Source of the DNA: Clavaria fumosa
Taxonomy: Eukaryota > Basidiomycota > Agaricomycetes > Agaricales > Clavariaceae
Assembly: GCA_951802425.1 (NCBI GenBank)
Contig: OX637795.1
Location: forward strand, 682,001-746,000
Direction of reading: 5' to 3'
DNA: 64,000 nucleotides
The notes under the pieces were generated by a model that saw nothing but the letters and a program-made list of their open reading frames with translations, made no database searches and was not told where the DNA came from. Made by a program: the position numbers and the translations under genes. Shown here in pieces: positions 12,301-22,115 of this stretch (positions are counted from its first letter, which is position 1; every line of letters begins with the position of its first letter).

Positions 12301-13290
12301 AACTGAAGATGCAGATGCGGACACGCCCGCGCCCTGCTCTACGCGCCGTCGCTTCGCCGGCGAGCCTGGCGCTTTAACCGCCGCCTTCCGAGTGTGGCCC
12401 AGGCCGCCGGCATCGGCAACGCCAGTGCCAGCCATTTCAGTGTCGTCAGCGTCGTTCCCGGCAGTGGCAGCAATAGTCGTCGTTGAAATTCCACGTAGCG
12501 CCGGTGGGGGGGACAAGCACGCCGAGCGCCTCGACGCACTCGCCAGGCCCGCGCTAGAGCACGCATGCTAGGCGCGGCGCACAGGCGGGCGTGCCAGTAT
12601 CTGTTGCTGCCGCTGCTGCCATTAGTGCATCTGTATCTGCTGTGGGCGTTGTGGTGGAAGCCGACGGGGAGGGGAGGAAGAGACATCCTGGGAGAAGGTG
12701 CAGGCATGGGTGAGGGGCATTCACAGATGGGCATAAGTCAGTCATATGGACACTTTGTTATATGTGTATCAGGGGAAGGGGAGTTTTGTGTGGTCGTGGT
12801 GGACGATGTAGAAGGACATTGTGTATTGGAGGTGGTACAAGCAGTACGGATCGGGCACATGGGAGAATGACACAGCGTCAGTACATCTCAGGCCAAATAA
12901 AAAAGGAAGTATCCAGATAAGAGGAGACGCTCACCATATGAGCATGTCGAAGGGCGTGACGAGGTCCCACTGGCCATCCGAGAAGACCGCTTTGAACGGG
13001 TCGCCGTCGTCGTCTGCCTCTGCCTCTGCGTCCGCAGCTGTGTTGCCACTAACTATACCAGCTCCGACACCAGCAGTCCCAGTAGTCCCAGCCATGGCAC
13101 CAGCCCCACCACCGTTGGCACCGCCCTCGTCGCAGTCGCTAGGGCGTCCAAGACGCACGGTGTGCACATCCAGGCGCTGGAGCGTCTGTTGAGTGTCGTG
13201 GCGCAGCTGTGGGGAGAATGTGCGTCAATGAAAACGAGAACTGTCAATGAAAGCGAGAACTCGGCACGCCAAACTGCGATAATGGCGCCT
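9329..13290 (-). pseudogene. UTP22/Nrap-like nucleolar protein pseudogene
   Basis: Utp22/Nrap family proteins act in the small-subunit processome during 18S rRNA maturation. Family-like pieces appear in the right order on the minus strand but in all three frames: DPFKAVFSDGQWDL (near 12950-13000, ending at a possible splice donor), FQALWGTKVELWHIKDG (about 12010-12060), CVLRLPTPIMALY (11790-11830), RRFVHVPRHH (11030-11070), VPLVKRWLS (about 11000), CSVVRFLSKWRWDQGLL (about 9900-9950), STEVDRMGVCGLDG (9740-9790), ALPRYAQNVRPDA (9480-9530) and LRVGFDRAVMLFDKL (9395-9440). A TAG at 11027-11029 sits inside the motif that normally reads YAGTVxLVKRW, and frames change repeatedly. I infer a dead, non-RIP'd copy; the functional gene should be elsewhere. 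Some frame changes could be introns, but the in-frame stop inside a conserved block cannot. Confidence 0.72.
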
Positions 13291-13296
13291 CTCAAC

Positions 13297-13589
13297 TAGG
13301 GATGCCACGGTTCAGTTCTGAACTTTGGTTCGAACCTGAACTGGACTGGACTGAACCAAAAATGAGGTTCAGGTTCAGCCAAGTGGGTGAACCAAACCAA
13401 AATTGAGGTTCAGAAGCCCAAATTTGGGTGAACCATTACCTTATTTGGTAAAAGTCCGGTCCAATGAACCGGACTTGGACTGAACTCAGGTTCAAGGTTC
13501 AGAATTGGGCCTGAACTGGACCTAAAGTCTGGTTCTGGGTTCGAAAAAATTGGCCCTGAACCGGACTTAACCGGACTGTGGCATCCCTA
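13297..13589. mobile_element. hAT-type MITE, 293 bp, 8-bp target duplication
   Basis: Ends are inverted: TAGGGATGCCAC at the left and GTGGCATCCCTA at the right. The 8-bp duplication CTCTCAAC occurs at 13289-13296 and 13590-13597. The interior is built of 'ggttcag'/'ctgaacc' words and has no coding frame. An 8-bp duplication with TAGGG-type ends is the signature of hAT elements; with no transposase it must be moved by a partner in trans. Confidence 0.93.
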
Positions 13590-13597
13590 CTCTCAAC

Positions 13598-14640
13598 AAA
13601 ATACTACTTAAAGCTCAAAAATCCCGAATAAAGGGGCGTACCAATTCAAGGGAACTAAGCAGCACCCTGGCAAGGAGGTTTACATGCGCTGCGTCAATGA
13701 GCACTGTGTCGTGGTGCGCGGTGTACTCTTCTGGCGGGGATAAATGAGCATGCAATGGGAATGATGAAACATAGATGACTGAGGAGATAACACCAACGAG
13801 ATCCCCCGCCCGGCCGTACCCTTAGCGAATACGGGCTCGTGTTCCCAGTCATGCTTAGCTAACCCATAGAAAAACATAAGCAGCCAAATCCAAAGAAAGG
13901 CGAAAGAGAGACCCACCGAGGAAGTCCAACACTGCCCTGGAAAGCTGGTATGCACTGAGACCGGTTGCAACTATGCCGCGTCAATGTCCGTCTCGAATGA
14001 CATTGACACCTCAACCTCAATGCGAGAACCTGTGATGGCTGGTGAATCCCACATAGAAGAATACAGCACTGCCAAGCATATCATCTGTCACAATGGCAAT
14101 ATGTGCGTCGCTCTGCAGGGGCCAAGATGAAAGTATTTAGCGTTTGTAGTCTTTATGCTCGATAAGGGGTGGTGCAAAGAAACGCAAGAGTCTGTGACGT
14201 ACACAATGACAGTCAATGACCCCGAGGTCCGCACTCACATGGTTGTCCCCCTTGCATCTTGGCGTGTTTGTGAACTGCAACAAGTGGCAGTACCTGCCAT
14301 GAGCCATGTGTGGGGACTCAAAATGAGGGGGATTGGGGGATGTATGGTGTAGATATTCAGCACAGTGAGATACGCCATGCTGGATCTGGGAGGAGGATCA
14401 TCAGTGGTGAGAGAAGGGCAGCAGGTAAATCATTGAAGGACCAAGGTATTTGTGATCCAACCCTCTCCCTGGTGGTGATGATGGTGTGGAACCACTGACA
14501 CAGCACAATCGACAGCCACATAGTTCAGTCAGATATTCTAGTATACAACAGGATACTGGACACTGCAAATCCCCTGTATATAACGGGGTACCAGATTCCG
14601 CTGGAGATATCTGATTTTCTAGTAATAGTATATGTGGCCG
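13598..14640. other. Non-coding; holds a second diverged copy of part of the UTP22-like region
   Basis: Positions about 13976-14340 resemble 10310-10480 in words and order: 'tcaatgtcc...gacattgacacc', then a 'gaggtc(t/c)g(t/c)(g)ctcac' block, then 'aac(t/c)gcaacaa(a/g)tggcag(c/t)acctgc'. This suggests a partial duplication of the pseudogene region. No open frame is supported. From 14500 to 14640 the sequence leads into the minisatellite. Confidence 0.45.
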
Positions 14641-15525
14641 GTGGAGGATATCCTTGCCAGGATAACCATGGGTTCAGCGAATTAAATAGGATATTCTTGA
14701 CTGGATAACCTCAGGTCCAGCAAAATTAGATAGTTTATCTGTGACTGGATTGAATCCAGGCCACCAAATTAGATAGGATATCCTTAACTGGATTGAATCC
14801 AAGCAACCATAATAAATAGGATATCCATGACTGAAGAAAATCCAGGCCACCAAATTAAATAGGATATCCTTGATTGGATTGAATCAGGGATACCATATTA
14901 AATAGGATATCCTTGACAGGTTTGAATCCAAGCCAGCAAATTACATAGAATATCCTTGACTGGTTTAAATCCAAGCCACCAATTTAAATAGGTTATCCTT
15001 GACTGGTTTCAATCCAAGGTACCAAATTAAATAGGATATCATATCCTTGACTGGATTGAATCCAAGCCACCAAATGAAATAGGATATCATATCCTTGACT
15101 GGATTGAATCCAAGCCACCAAATGAAATAGGATATCCATCAATCAATCACATCCAGGCTACCAAATTAAATAGGATATCCTTGATTGGATTGAATCCAGG
15201 CAGACATATTAAATAGGATATCCTTGACTGGTGTGAATCAAAGCCACCAAATTAAATAGGATATCCTTGACAGGTTTGAATCCAAGCCACCACATTAAAT
15301 AGGATATCCTTGACTGGTTTGATTTGAAGCCACCAAATTAGATAGGATATCCTTAACTAGTTTGAATCCAAGCCAACAAATTAAATAGGATATCCTTGAC
15401 TGGTTTGAATCCAAGCCACCAAATTAAATAGGATATCCTTGACAGGTTTGAATCCAGGCCACCAAATAGAATAGGATATCCTTAATTGGATTGAATCAAG
15501 ACTACCACATTAAATAGGATATGAA
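14640..15525. repeat. Minisatellite, ~43-bp unit, about 20 copies
   Basis: A unit containing 'ataggatatccttgactgg' followed by 'tttgaatccaagccaccaaattaa' recurs head to tail with moderate divergence. Two neighbouring units (about 15025-15125) share an extra 'atatcc' so that the core reads ggatatcatatcc; such shared variants show that blocks have duplicated. Left units are more diverged than the middle ones. No coding content. Confidence 0.93.
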
Positions 15526-16112
15526 TACTCTTCAGAAAGGATATTAAGGCCCATCCTTTTCCAAAGAATATCCTGACTCAGTTGACAACCACATTTCACT
15601 CTAGTTTATAATGGCTCCATTGCATATTCGATTGGTACATTTGCTTCTACCCTTTGAAGACCTATTGGAAGGCATATTTGTTTTCATCTCACCCAACTAT
15701 GTTAAGTTGTCATGGAGGAGTCTCAGATGATAAGGAGTCTCAAATGATGCAGATGACCTTGTAATTTACATGTCTATCAAATAGCACATCTGATCTTTGC
15801 TTCCTAATCTTGTGCATATGCTTTATCCCCAGCTTTTTGATCTAATTTGTCATGTAAGTGAGAGAAATGTTTGAATAGGGTGCTTCAGACCCTCTACACT
15901 GGTTCCTAAAATGGGTGTCGGCCAGCCCTTTTGAAAGGGTATCATCATTACCATGGGATCCCTGTATGCCTGGCAGGATTTTGGTATATCAAGTTGATCG
16001 GCCAAGCCTATAAAGCTATATCTCGGCCGACGATTGGCTGGGCCCATAAAAAGGGCATCAGTCAAAATCGGCTAGGCCTTTTGGATAGGGGGTGGGTGTG
16101 CTGAAGGGGGTG
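15526..16112. other. Unassigned intergenic DNA
   Basis: No gene seen. Positions 15910-16090 contain several 'tcggccagccctttt', 'cggccaagcc' and 'cggctaggcctttt' words in mixed orientation, suggesting a decayed repeat, but I could not define ends. Confidence 0.35.
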
Positions 16113-17203
16113 CCACAAACTCTGCCCAGGTTCCGGCCTCACCACTACCCAGGATCTCTTCTGCCTTCATATTCGCCCACTCTGCAGCGAATCCTTCTCC
16201 AGTAATTTTGCTCAGAGCAAAAAGGACCTTCACCAGGTCCACACCATAGACAGTCAGTTCGCCATAAACAGGAGGCGAAGGGATCGGAGGAACGTACAGA
16301 AGTTCCTTTTCTGCCCATCAAAGGGGGCAACAGCTAGGTCCAGCATTCTGTAGCACTGTAAAATAAAATTCCGGGCCTTTGGCACTCAGGATTTCTTCGA
16401 TCTCTTAACAGTCCTGTCCTCTTAGGCTGCTCTTCTGTGTACTTATGTACCTATAGAACTCTTATTCTATGAAACTATTGGTAGTGTGGGGCCCAAATGG
16501 TGTCCCAGGTGGTTGCTCCACAACTCCTAATGAGTTGCCCATGCGCCCTTCTGACAATGGTCACAGAGCAAGGGCCCTGTCCACTGGACCAGGAAACTAC
16601 AGAAAGACTATGTAGGGGCCTTTCCTTGCCCTGTACACTACACGATTCACTGGTACGTAGCTGTAAAACAAAGTTCTGGGCCTTGGGCACTCGGTATCAC
16701 TTGGGGAGGGTCACAGTTGACTTCCTCCTGGTCTGATCATGTGTATCTACACACAGTAAAAATTTCGTGCAGTTCTGTTACACACCACAGGCAGGGTAAA
16801 GGAGAAGAGGATGATAGGGGCTGAGCTGTGACAACGTGTCACAGTTTGAAATTAAGGGTCCAGGCTAGCTGGGTTAGGACACGGGGCTAGGGCGGACAGG
16901 CAGATCTTAGTATTATATCAGACTGGGTCTCACACAACTTAAGTGTAAGGTCATGACGACAATACTAAGATAAGGGGAAAAGGGTACAAGAATGGAAAAG
17001 ACATAGTATATATAGTGAACGCTTCGGCATTTGCCGGCATTCCCACACTCGGACCTCTCGGATTACGTGACGCGCCCAGGCCCAAGTCACGTGATCTCCT
17101 GATTATGTAATCCTCCACCACAGGTCATGTGACCTTCCAACAATCTTCTCTAATTTCTCCACAACTCCTCTTTTTGGGATGGCTTAGGTAAGCAATCCTA
17201 ACA
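16113..17203 (-). mobile_element. Chromovirus fragment F: 5' LTR, leader and start of gag
   Basis: Minus-strand: LTR 16916-17203, leader 16350-16915, and gag down to 16113 where similarity stops abruptly. The LTR has the family ends (TGTTAGGAT... / ...GTCTGATA). Its outer end abuts, at 17204, plus-strand RNase H of element E. I infer that F inserted into E and later lost everything beyond its gag start together with the left part of E. Confidence 0.75.
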
Positions 17204-19044
17204 TCTCGCAGCAGCAGACGGATGGAACCTGGAGAGTTGTTGACTATATCTCCAAGGCCCTCACTGCAGCTGAGAAGAACTACAACGTGTACGACAAGGA
17301 GTTCTTGGCTGTGATTCGGGCTCTTCTTGAATGGCGGGCATACCTCATTGGAGCAGATGAAATGATTGAGATCTGGACCAACCATGCGAACCTCCAGTAC
17401 TTCCGGAAGCCCCAGAAGTTGAAATGGAGGCAGGTCCGTTGGGTTGGAGAGCTCCAGTGCTTTGACTTTGAGATAAAGTATTGCACTGGCAAGTCGAATA
17501 CGAAGGCAGATGCACTCTCCCGGAGACCAGACTATGGAGAGATGGAGGAGGAGGATGCACTGGTGCAGGTTTTCCTGGAAACGGAAGTCTGTGTGTCATT
17601 CACATCGGAAATGGAGACACTACTCCAGAAAAATAGCGCGGTACACATACAGAAGCTGGAGGAGCTTGATGATGAGTGGATGCGAGATCGTGCTGGACTC
17701 TGGCAAAAGGGGATAGTCACTTGGGTCCCCCTAGGAGCTCGTGAGGCTGTCCTCGAGTTTGAGCATGACCTCCCTGCTGCTGGACACCCTGGGCCCTGGA
17801 AGTTGAGAGCAGCACTAGTGAAGGGTTATTGGTGGCTGGACATGGTGAAAGATGCGGATTGGTATGCCCAGGGGTGTGAGACATGCCAGTGGATGAAGCC
17901 TGACCATACCAAGTGTGCTGCCCCACTGCACCCCCATCCAGTTCCTGATGGTCCCTGGTCGGTGATCTCATGGGACATAGTCGGTCCCCTCCCCCTCTCC
18001 CATGGACATAACACCATCCTTGTCATTGTTGACAAGTTCACAAAATGGACACTGCTCAAAGTGATCAGGCTTGACCTCACAGGACTTGGAGCAGCATGTC
18101 TCCTCTGGGATCGAGTGTTTCGTGACCATGGAGTCCCTCACAAGGTTGTGAGTGACCAGGGGTCCCAGTTTGTGTCCCACTTCATGAAGGAGTTCTACTC
18201 CATGATCCGGGTAAAGGCAAATCCAAGTACTGCCTTTCATCCGCAGACTGATGGACAGATGGAACAGGCGAACCAGGAGATGGAGATCTATCTCCAGGCT
18301 TACGTGGACCATCTCCAGGATGACTGTGCTGAATGGTTGTCGACTGCTGAGTTTGCTCTTAACAATCATGAGCACTCCGCAACAGGACAGATGCCTTTCT
18401 TCCTTGACTATGGCCGGCACCCATGGAATGGGGGACTCCACCCACCTTCTGAGGTGAACCCAGCAGTGGATGAGTGGATGGCTAAGCTCACAGAGTCCTG
18501 AAGAGCAGCCAAGGAGGTGATGGAGAAAGCGGTGGCAGCAATGAAGAAGAGCTACAATAAAAGGAAATGCCCAAGTCGGGAGTACTCTGAGGGAGATCTG
18601 GTCTGGCTGGACACTAGAAACTTGAAGATGGACCGGCCCTCTAAAAAGCTTGACAACAAGAGAGCAGGCCCCTTTGCAGTTGAGGAGAAGGTGGGACCTG
18701 CTGGGTATCGCCTCAAGCTCCCTTGGGCCTGGCGCATCCATCGGGTCTTCAATGAGTTGCTGTTGATGCCATACCATCCCCCTTCCTTCCCTCCACAGAA
18801 CCTGCCTCCCCCTCCACCCCCTATGATTGATGATGACCACCTGGAGTATGATGTGGAGGTGATCCTTGATGTTAAGAAGGTGGGGCATGGGGTGAAGTAC
18901 TTGGTGAAGTGGTTGGGATACCCAGTGGAGGAAAACACTTGGGAGCCCCGTAGGAACCTCACTAATGTAACATTGCTTCTCTGGGACTTCTTCCTCTCCC
19001 ACCCTGACAAGGCCAAGCTAGCTGGTCGGGATGCCCAGCCTTAA
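17204..19044 (+). pseudogene. RNase H–integrase–chromodomain of element E
   Basis: Open from 17204 to 18498, then one TGA (18499-18501), then open in the same frame to 19044. Features: RNase H tail (LTAAEKNYNVYDKEF), integrase zinc finger (H..H at LPAAGHPG, CETCQWMK), catalytic triad context (ISWDIVGPLP, VVSDQGSQF, TDGQMEQANQE) and a chromodomain ending in LVKWLGYPVEENTWEP. The stop stands where intact element A encodes arginine in ESRRAAKEA, a C-to-T change. Several other differences from A are also transitions at CpG. Confidence 0.85.
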
Positions 19045-19055
19045 GAGGGGGGTGA

Positions 19056-19346
19056 TGTTAGGATTGCTTACATAAGCCATCCCAAAGAGGAGTTATGGAG
19101 AAACTGGGGAGGGTTGTTAGAAGGTCACATGACCTGTGGCTGGGTCGGATTATGTAATCACGTAAGATCACATGACCTAGGACCTGGGCGCATCACGTGA
19201 TCCGAGGGTCCGAGTGTGGGAAAGTCGGCAAGTGCCGGGGCTCTCACTATAAGTACTTCGTCGTTTCCTTTTTTGTACTCTTTTCCCTTTATCTTAGTAT
19301 TGTCGTCATGACCTTACACTTAAGTTGTGTGAGACCCAGTCTGATA
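19056..19346 (+). repeat. 3' LTR of element E
   Basis: 291 bp, TGTTAGGATT to GTCTGATA, with the 'aagttgtgtgagacccag' end common to all LTRs of this family in the window. Confidence 0.85.
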
Positions 19347-20219
19347 TTGAAACCAAGACAGGTTCATTGGGTTGGGGGGCTCCAGTGCTTTGACTTTGAG
19401 ATAAAGTATTGCACTGGCAAGTCAAACACAAAGGCGGACACACCTTCCCAGAGACCGGACTATGGAGAGATGGTGGAGGAGGATGCACCAGTGGAGGTTT
19501 TCCCAGAAACGGAAGTCCATGTGTCGTTCACATCGGAAATGGAGACACTACTCCAGAAAAATAGCGTGGTGCACATACAGAAGCCAGAGGAGCTTGATGA
19601 CAAGTGGATGCGAGATCATGCTGGACTCTGGCAAAAGGGGATAGTCACTTGGGTCCCCCTGGGAGCTCATGAGGCTGTCCTCAAATTCGAGCATGACCTC
19701 CCTGCTGCTGGACACCCTGGGCCCTGGAATTTGAGAGCAGCACTAGTGAAGGGCTATTGGTGACCAGACATGGTGAAAGATGCAGATTGGTATGCCCAGG
19801 GGTGTGAGACATGCCAGCAGACAAAGCCCAACCATACCAAGCATGCTGCCCCACTGCACCCCCACCCAGTTCCCAATGGTCCCTGGTCAGTGATCTCATG
19901 GGACATAGTTGGTCCCCTCCCCCTCTCCTGTGGACATAATGCCATCCTTGTCATTGTTGACAAGTTCATGAAACAGACACTGCTTGAAGTGATCAGGCTT
20001 GACCTCACAGGACTTGGAGCGGTGTGTCTCCTCCGAGATCAAGTGTTTTGTGACCATGGAGTCTCTCACAAGGTTGTGAGTGACCAAGGCTCCCAGTTTG
20101 TGTCTTGGATCATGAAGGAGTTCTACTCCATGATCCAAGTAAAGGCGAACCTGAGTATGGCCTTCCACCCACAGACTGATGGGCAGATGGAGCAGGTGAA
20201 TCAGGAGATGGAGATCTAT
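19347..20219 (+). pseudogene. Integrase of element D, first part
   Basis: Reads from RQVHWVGGLQCFDFEIKY through the zinc finger (CETCQQTKP) and catalytic core (ISWDIVGPLP, VVSDQGSQF, AFHPQTDGQ). A stop lies at 19762-19764 (TGA in place of tryptophan in GYWWPDM). The glutamate of the triad falls in TDGQMEQVNQE, where A has TERANQE; ACG to ATG and GCG to GTG are CpG transitions. The frame ends at MEIY, the insertion point of C. Confidence 0.82.
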
Positions 20220-20312
20220 TATCAGACTGGGTCTCACACAACTTAAGCATAAGGTCATGACAACAATACTAAGATAAGGGGAAAAGAGTACAAAAAGGGA
20301 AACAACGAAGTA

Positions 20313-21905
20313 CAGTGACTCACAAAACTGTTCGAATGTTTTGCACTTTTGAAATGATTCACTTATAAAACTCCAGGTAAAGTGGCTAAAATTCTGAAGA
20401 TATTTGTGAGGATAGCCATGCCTCTTGGCTACAACTTTGCTTTATATTATCAAGTACTATTTCCATTTTTGGTAATGTTATGATATCATTTTCTTTGTCA
20501 TGTCATTCGAACAGTTTTGTTGCTGACAATTTTATCAGTCAAATGTGCAAGTATTAGTGTTCAATATGGCTTCTTTTTGCCTTCAGCACACCCCCAATCC
20601 TTCTAGGCATGCTTTTAATCAATCCCTACAAATAGAAGCAGGTATCTTGTTCCACTCCTCTTCCACCCTTCCCACAACTGTAACACTCCACCTGGTGCCC
20701 TTTCATACTCTCCAAGCCTCCACTTAAGGTGACTCCACAGATGCTCAATGGGATTGAGGTCTGGAGATACAGTAGGCCATATGAGGGCCTTAAAATCATG
20801 ATTCTTTAGCCAATCTTTGGGTTGGTGGCTCTGGTGCTTGAGGTCCCCATCATGTTGCAATATGATGTCTTCAGGGATCTTGTCACAGTATTAGAGGCTG
20901 ACCTGAAGTTTGGCAGTGTAAAGGTGCTTATCCATCCTCCCATCAATCTTGCAGGCATATCCCACCCCCTCCAACATTGTACATCCCCATACCATCACAG
21001 AACCACCTCCCAATGTTCTTGTTCCCTCCACCAACCTGTCACCACCCTATTTTCACCCTGCTTCTGCCTCACCCATTTCTTCCCATTGGATCCCAACCTA
21101 TTGATCTTAGTCTCATCTGACCAGACAACCCTCTTCCAGTCCTCTACAGTCCAATCTTTTGTGCTATAGCAAAGTTCATCCTCTCCTTCCTAGTCTACTA
21201 CTAAGTAAGGGCAATCTCTCCTCAGCTACAGCCTTTAGACCTACAGTCCTTAGACACCTTCTAACAGTATGTGCAAAAATAGGCTGGTTAGTAATACTAC
21301 TAAGGGTCCTGGCAATCTCAATAGTGTTTTCTGCCCTGCCAGAGCTTATCAAGCATATTGCAACATGATGGGGACCTCAAGCACCAGAGCCACCAACCCA
21401 AAGATTGGCTAAAGAATCATGATTTTAAGGCCCTCATATGGCCTACTGTATCTCCAGACCTCAATCCCATTGAGCATCTGTGGAGTCACCTTAAGTGGAG
21501 GCTTGGAGAGTATGAAAGGGCACCAGGTGGAGTGTTACAGTTGTGGGAAGGGTGGAAGAGGAGTGGAACAAGATACCTGCTTCTATTTGTAGGGATTGAT
21601 TAAAAGCATGCCTAGAAGGATTGGGGGTGTGCTGAAGGCAAAAAGAAGCCATATTGAACACTAATACTTGCACATTTGACTGATAAAATTGTCAGCAACA
21701 AAACTGTTCGAATGACATGACAAAGAAAATGATATCATAACATTACCAAAAATGGAAATAGTACTTGATAATATAAAGCAAAGTTGTAGCCAAGAGGCAT
21801 GGCTATCCTCACAAATATCTTCAGGATTTTAGCCATTTTACCTGGAGTGTTATAAGTGAATCATTTCAAAAGTGCAAAACATTCGAACAGTTTTGTGAGT
21901 CACTG
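20313..21905 (-). mobile_element. Palindromic Tc1/mariner element, 1,593 bp, TA duplication
   Basis: Starts CAGTGACTCACAAAACTGTT, ends with its inverse, flanked by TA (20311-20312 and 21906-21907). It lies in the 3' LTR of element C, and removing it plus one TA restores the LTR reading 'aagtacttatag'. The terminal inverted arms are 552 bp long (20313-20864 and 21354-21905) around a 489-bp unique centre. Three mismatches are visible in the outer 100 bp; the rest appears nearly identical. Confidence 0.95.
20545..21330 (-). pseudogene. Tc1/mariner transposase remnant (DDE, C-terminal two-thirds)
   Basis: Minus-strand, broken by several stops. The centre reads WSDE-type first-aspartate context (QMRLRSIGWDPMGRNG in a shifted frame) and the metal-binding block DGD. 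The last block, SPDLNPIEHLWSHLKWRL, holds the third acidic residue of a DD34/35E catalytic site. The N-terminal DNA-binding domain is absent: where it should be, the right arm instead carries an inverted second copy of the C-terminus (21358-21603, plus strand). The element therefore cannot encode a working transposase. Confidence 0.85.
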
Positions 21906-22115
21906 TACTTATAGCGAGAGCCCTGGCACTTGCCAATGTTCCCACGCTCGGACCCTCGGGTCACGTGACGCGCCCAGGCCCAGGTCATGTGATCTTACGT
22001 GATTACGTAATCCGACCCAGCCACAGGTCATGTGACCTTCTAACAACCCTCCCCAGTTTCTCCATAACTCCTCTTTGGGATGGCTTATGTAAGCAATCCT
22101 AACATCACCCCCCTC

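Larger units (their letters stand above)
17204..19346 (+). mobile_element. Chromovirus fragment E: RNase H to 3' LTR
   Basis: Plus-strand remnant starting within RNase H and running through integrase, chromodomain and the polypurine tract (TTAAGAGGGGGG, 19041) to a 291-bp 3' LTR at 19056-19346. The LTR ends GTCTGATA directly against RNase H/integrase sequence of element D, so E had inserted into D; the expected 5-bp duplication partner on the left is lost. Confidence 0.82.

Noticed and set aside
14640..15525. CRISPR-like array
   Set aside because: Units are contiguous and diverged with no unique spacers, and the genome is eukaryotic.
15910..16090. Possible MITE with 'cggccagcccttttg' ends
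   Set aside because: The words are imperfect and no target duplication could be found.
20545..21673. Paired 60-aa and 81-aa frames in duplicate around 21109
   Set aside because: Mirror images produced by the palindromic mariner; only the minus-strand copy belongs to the original transposase direction.
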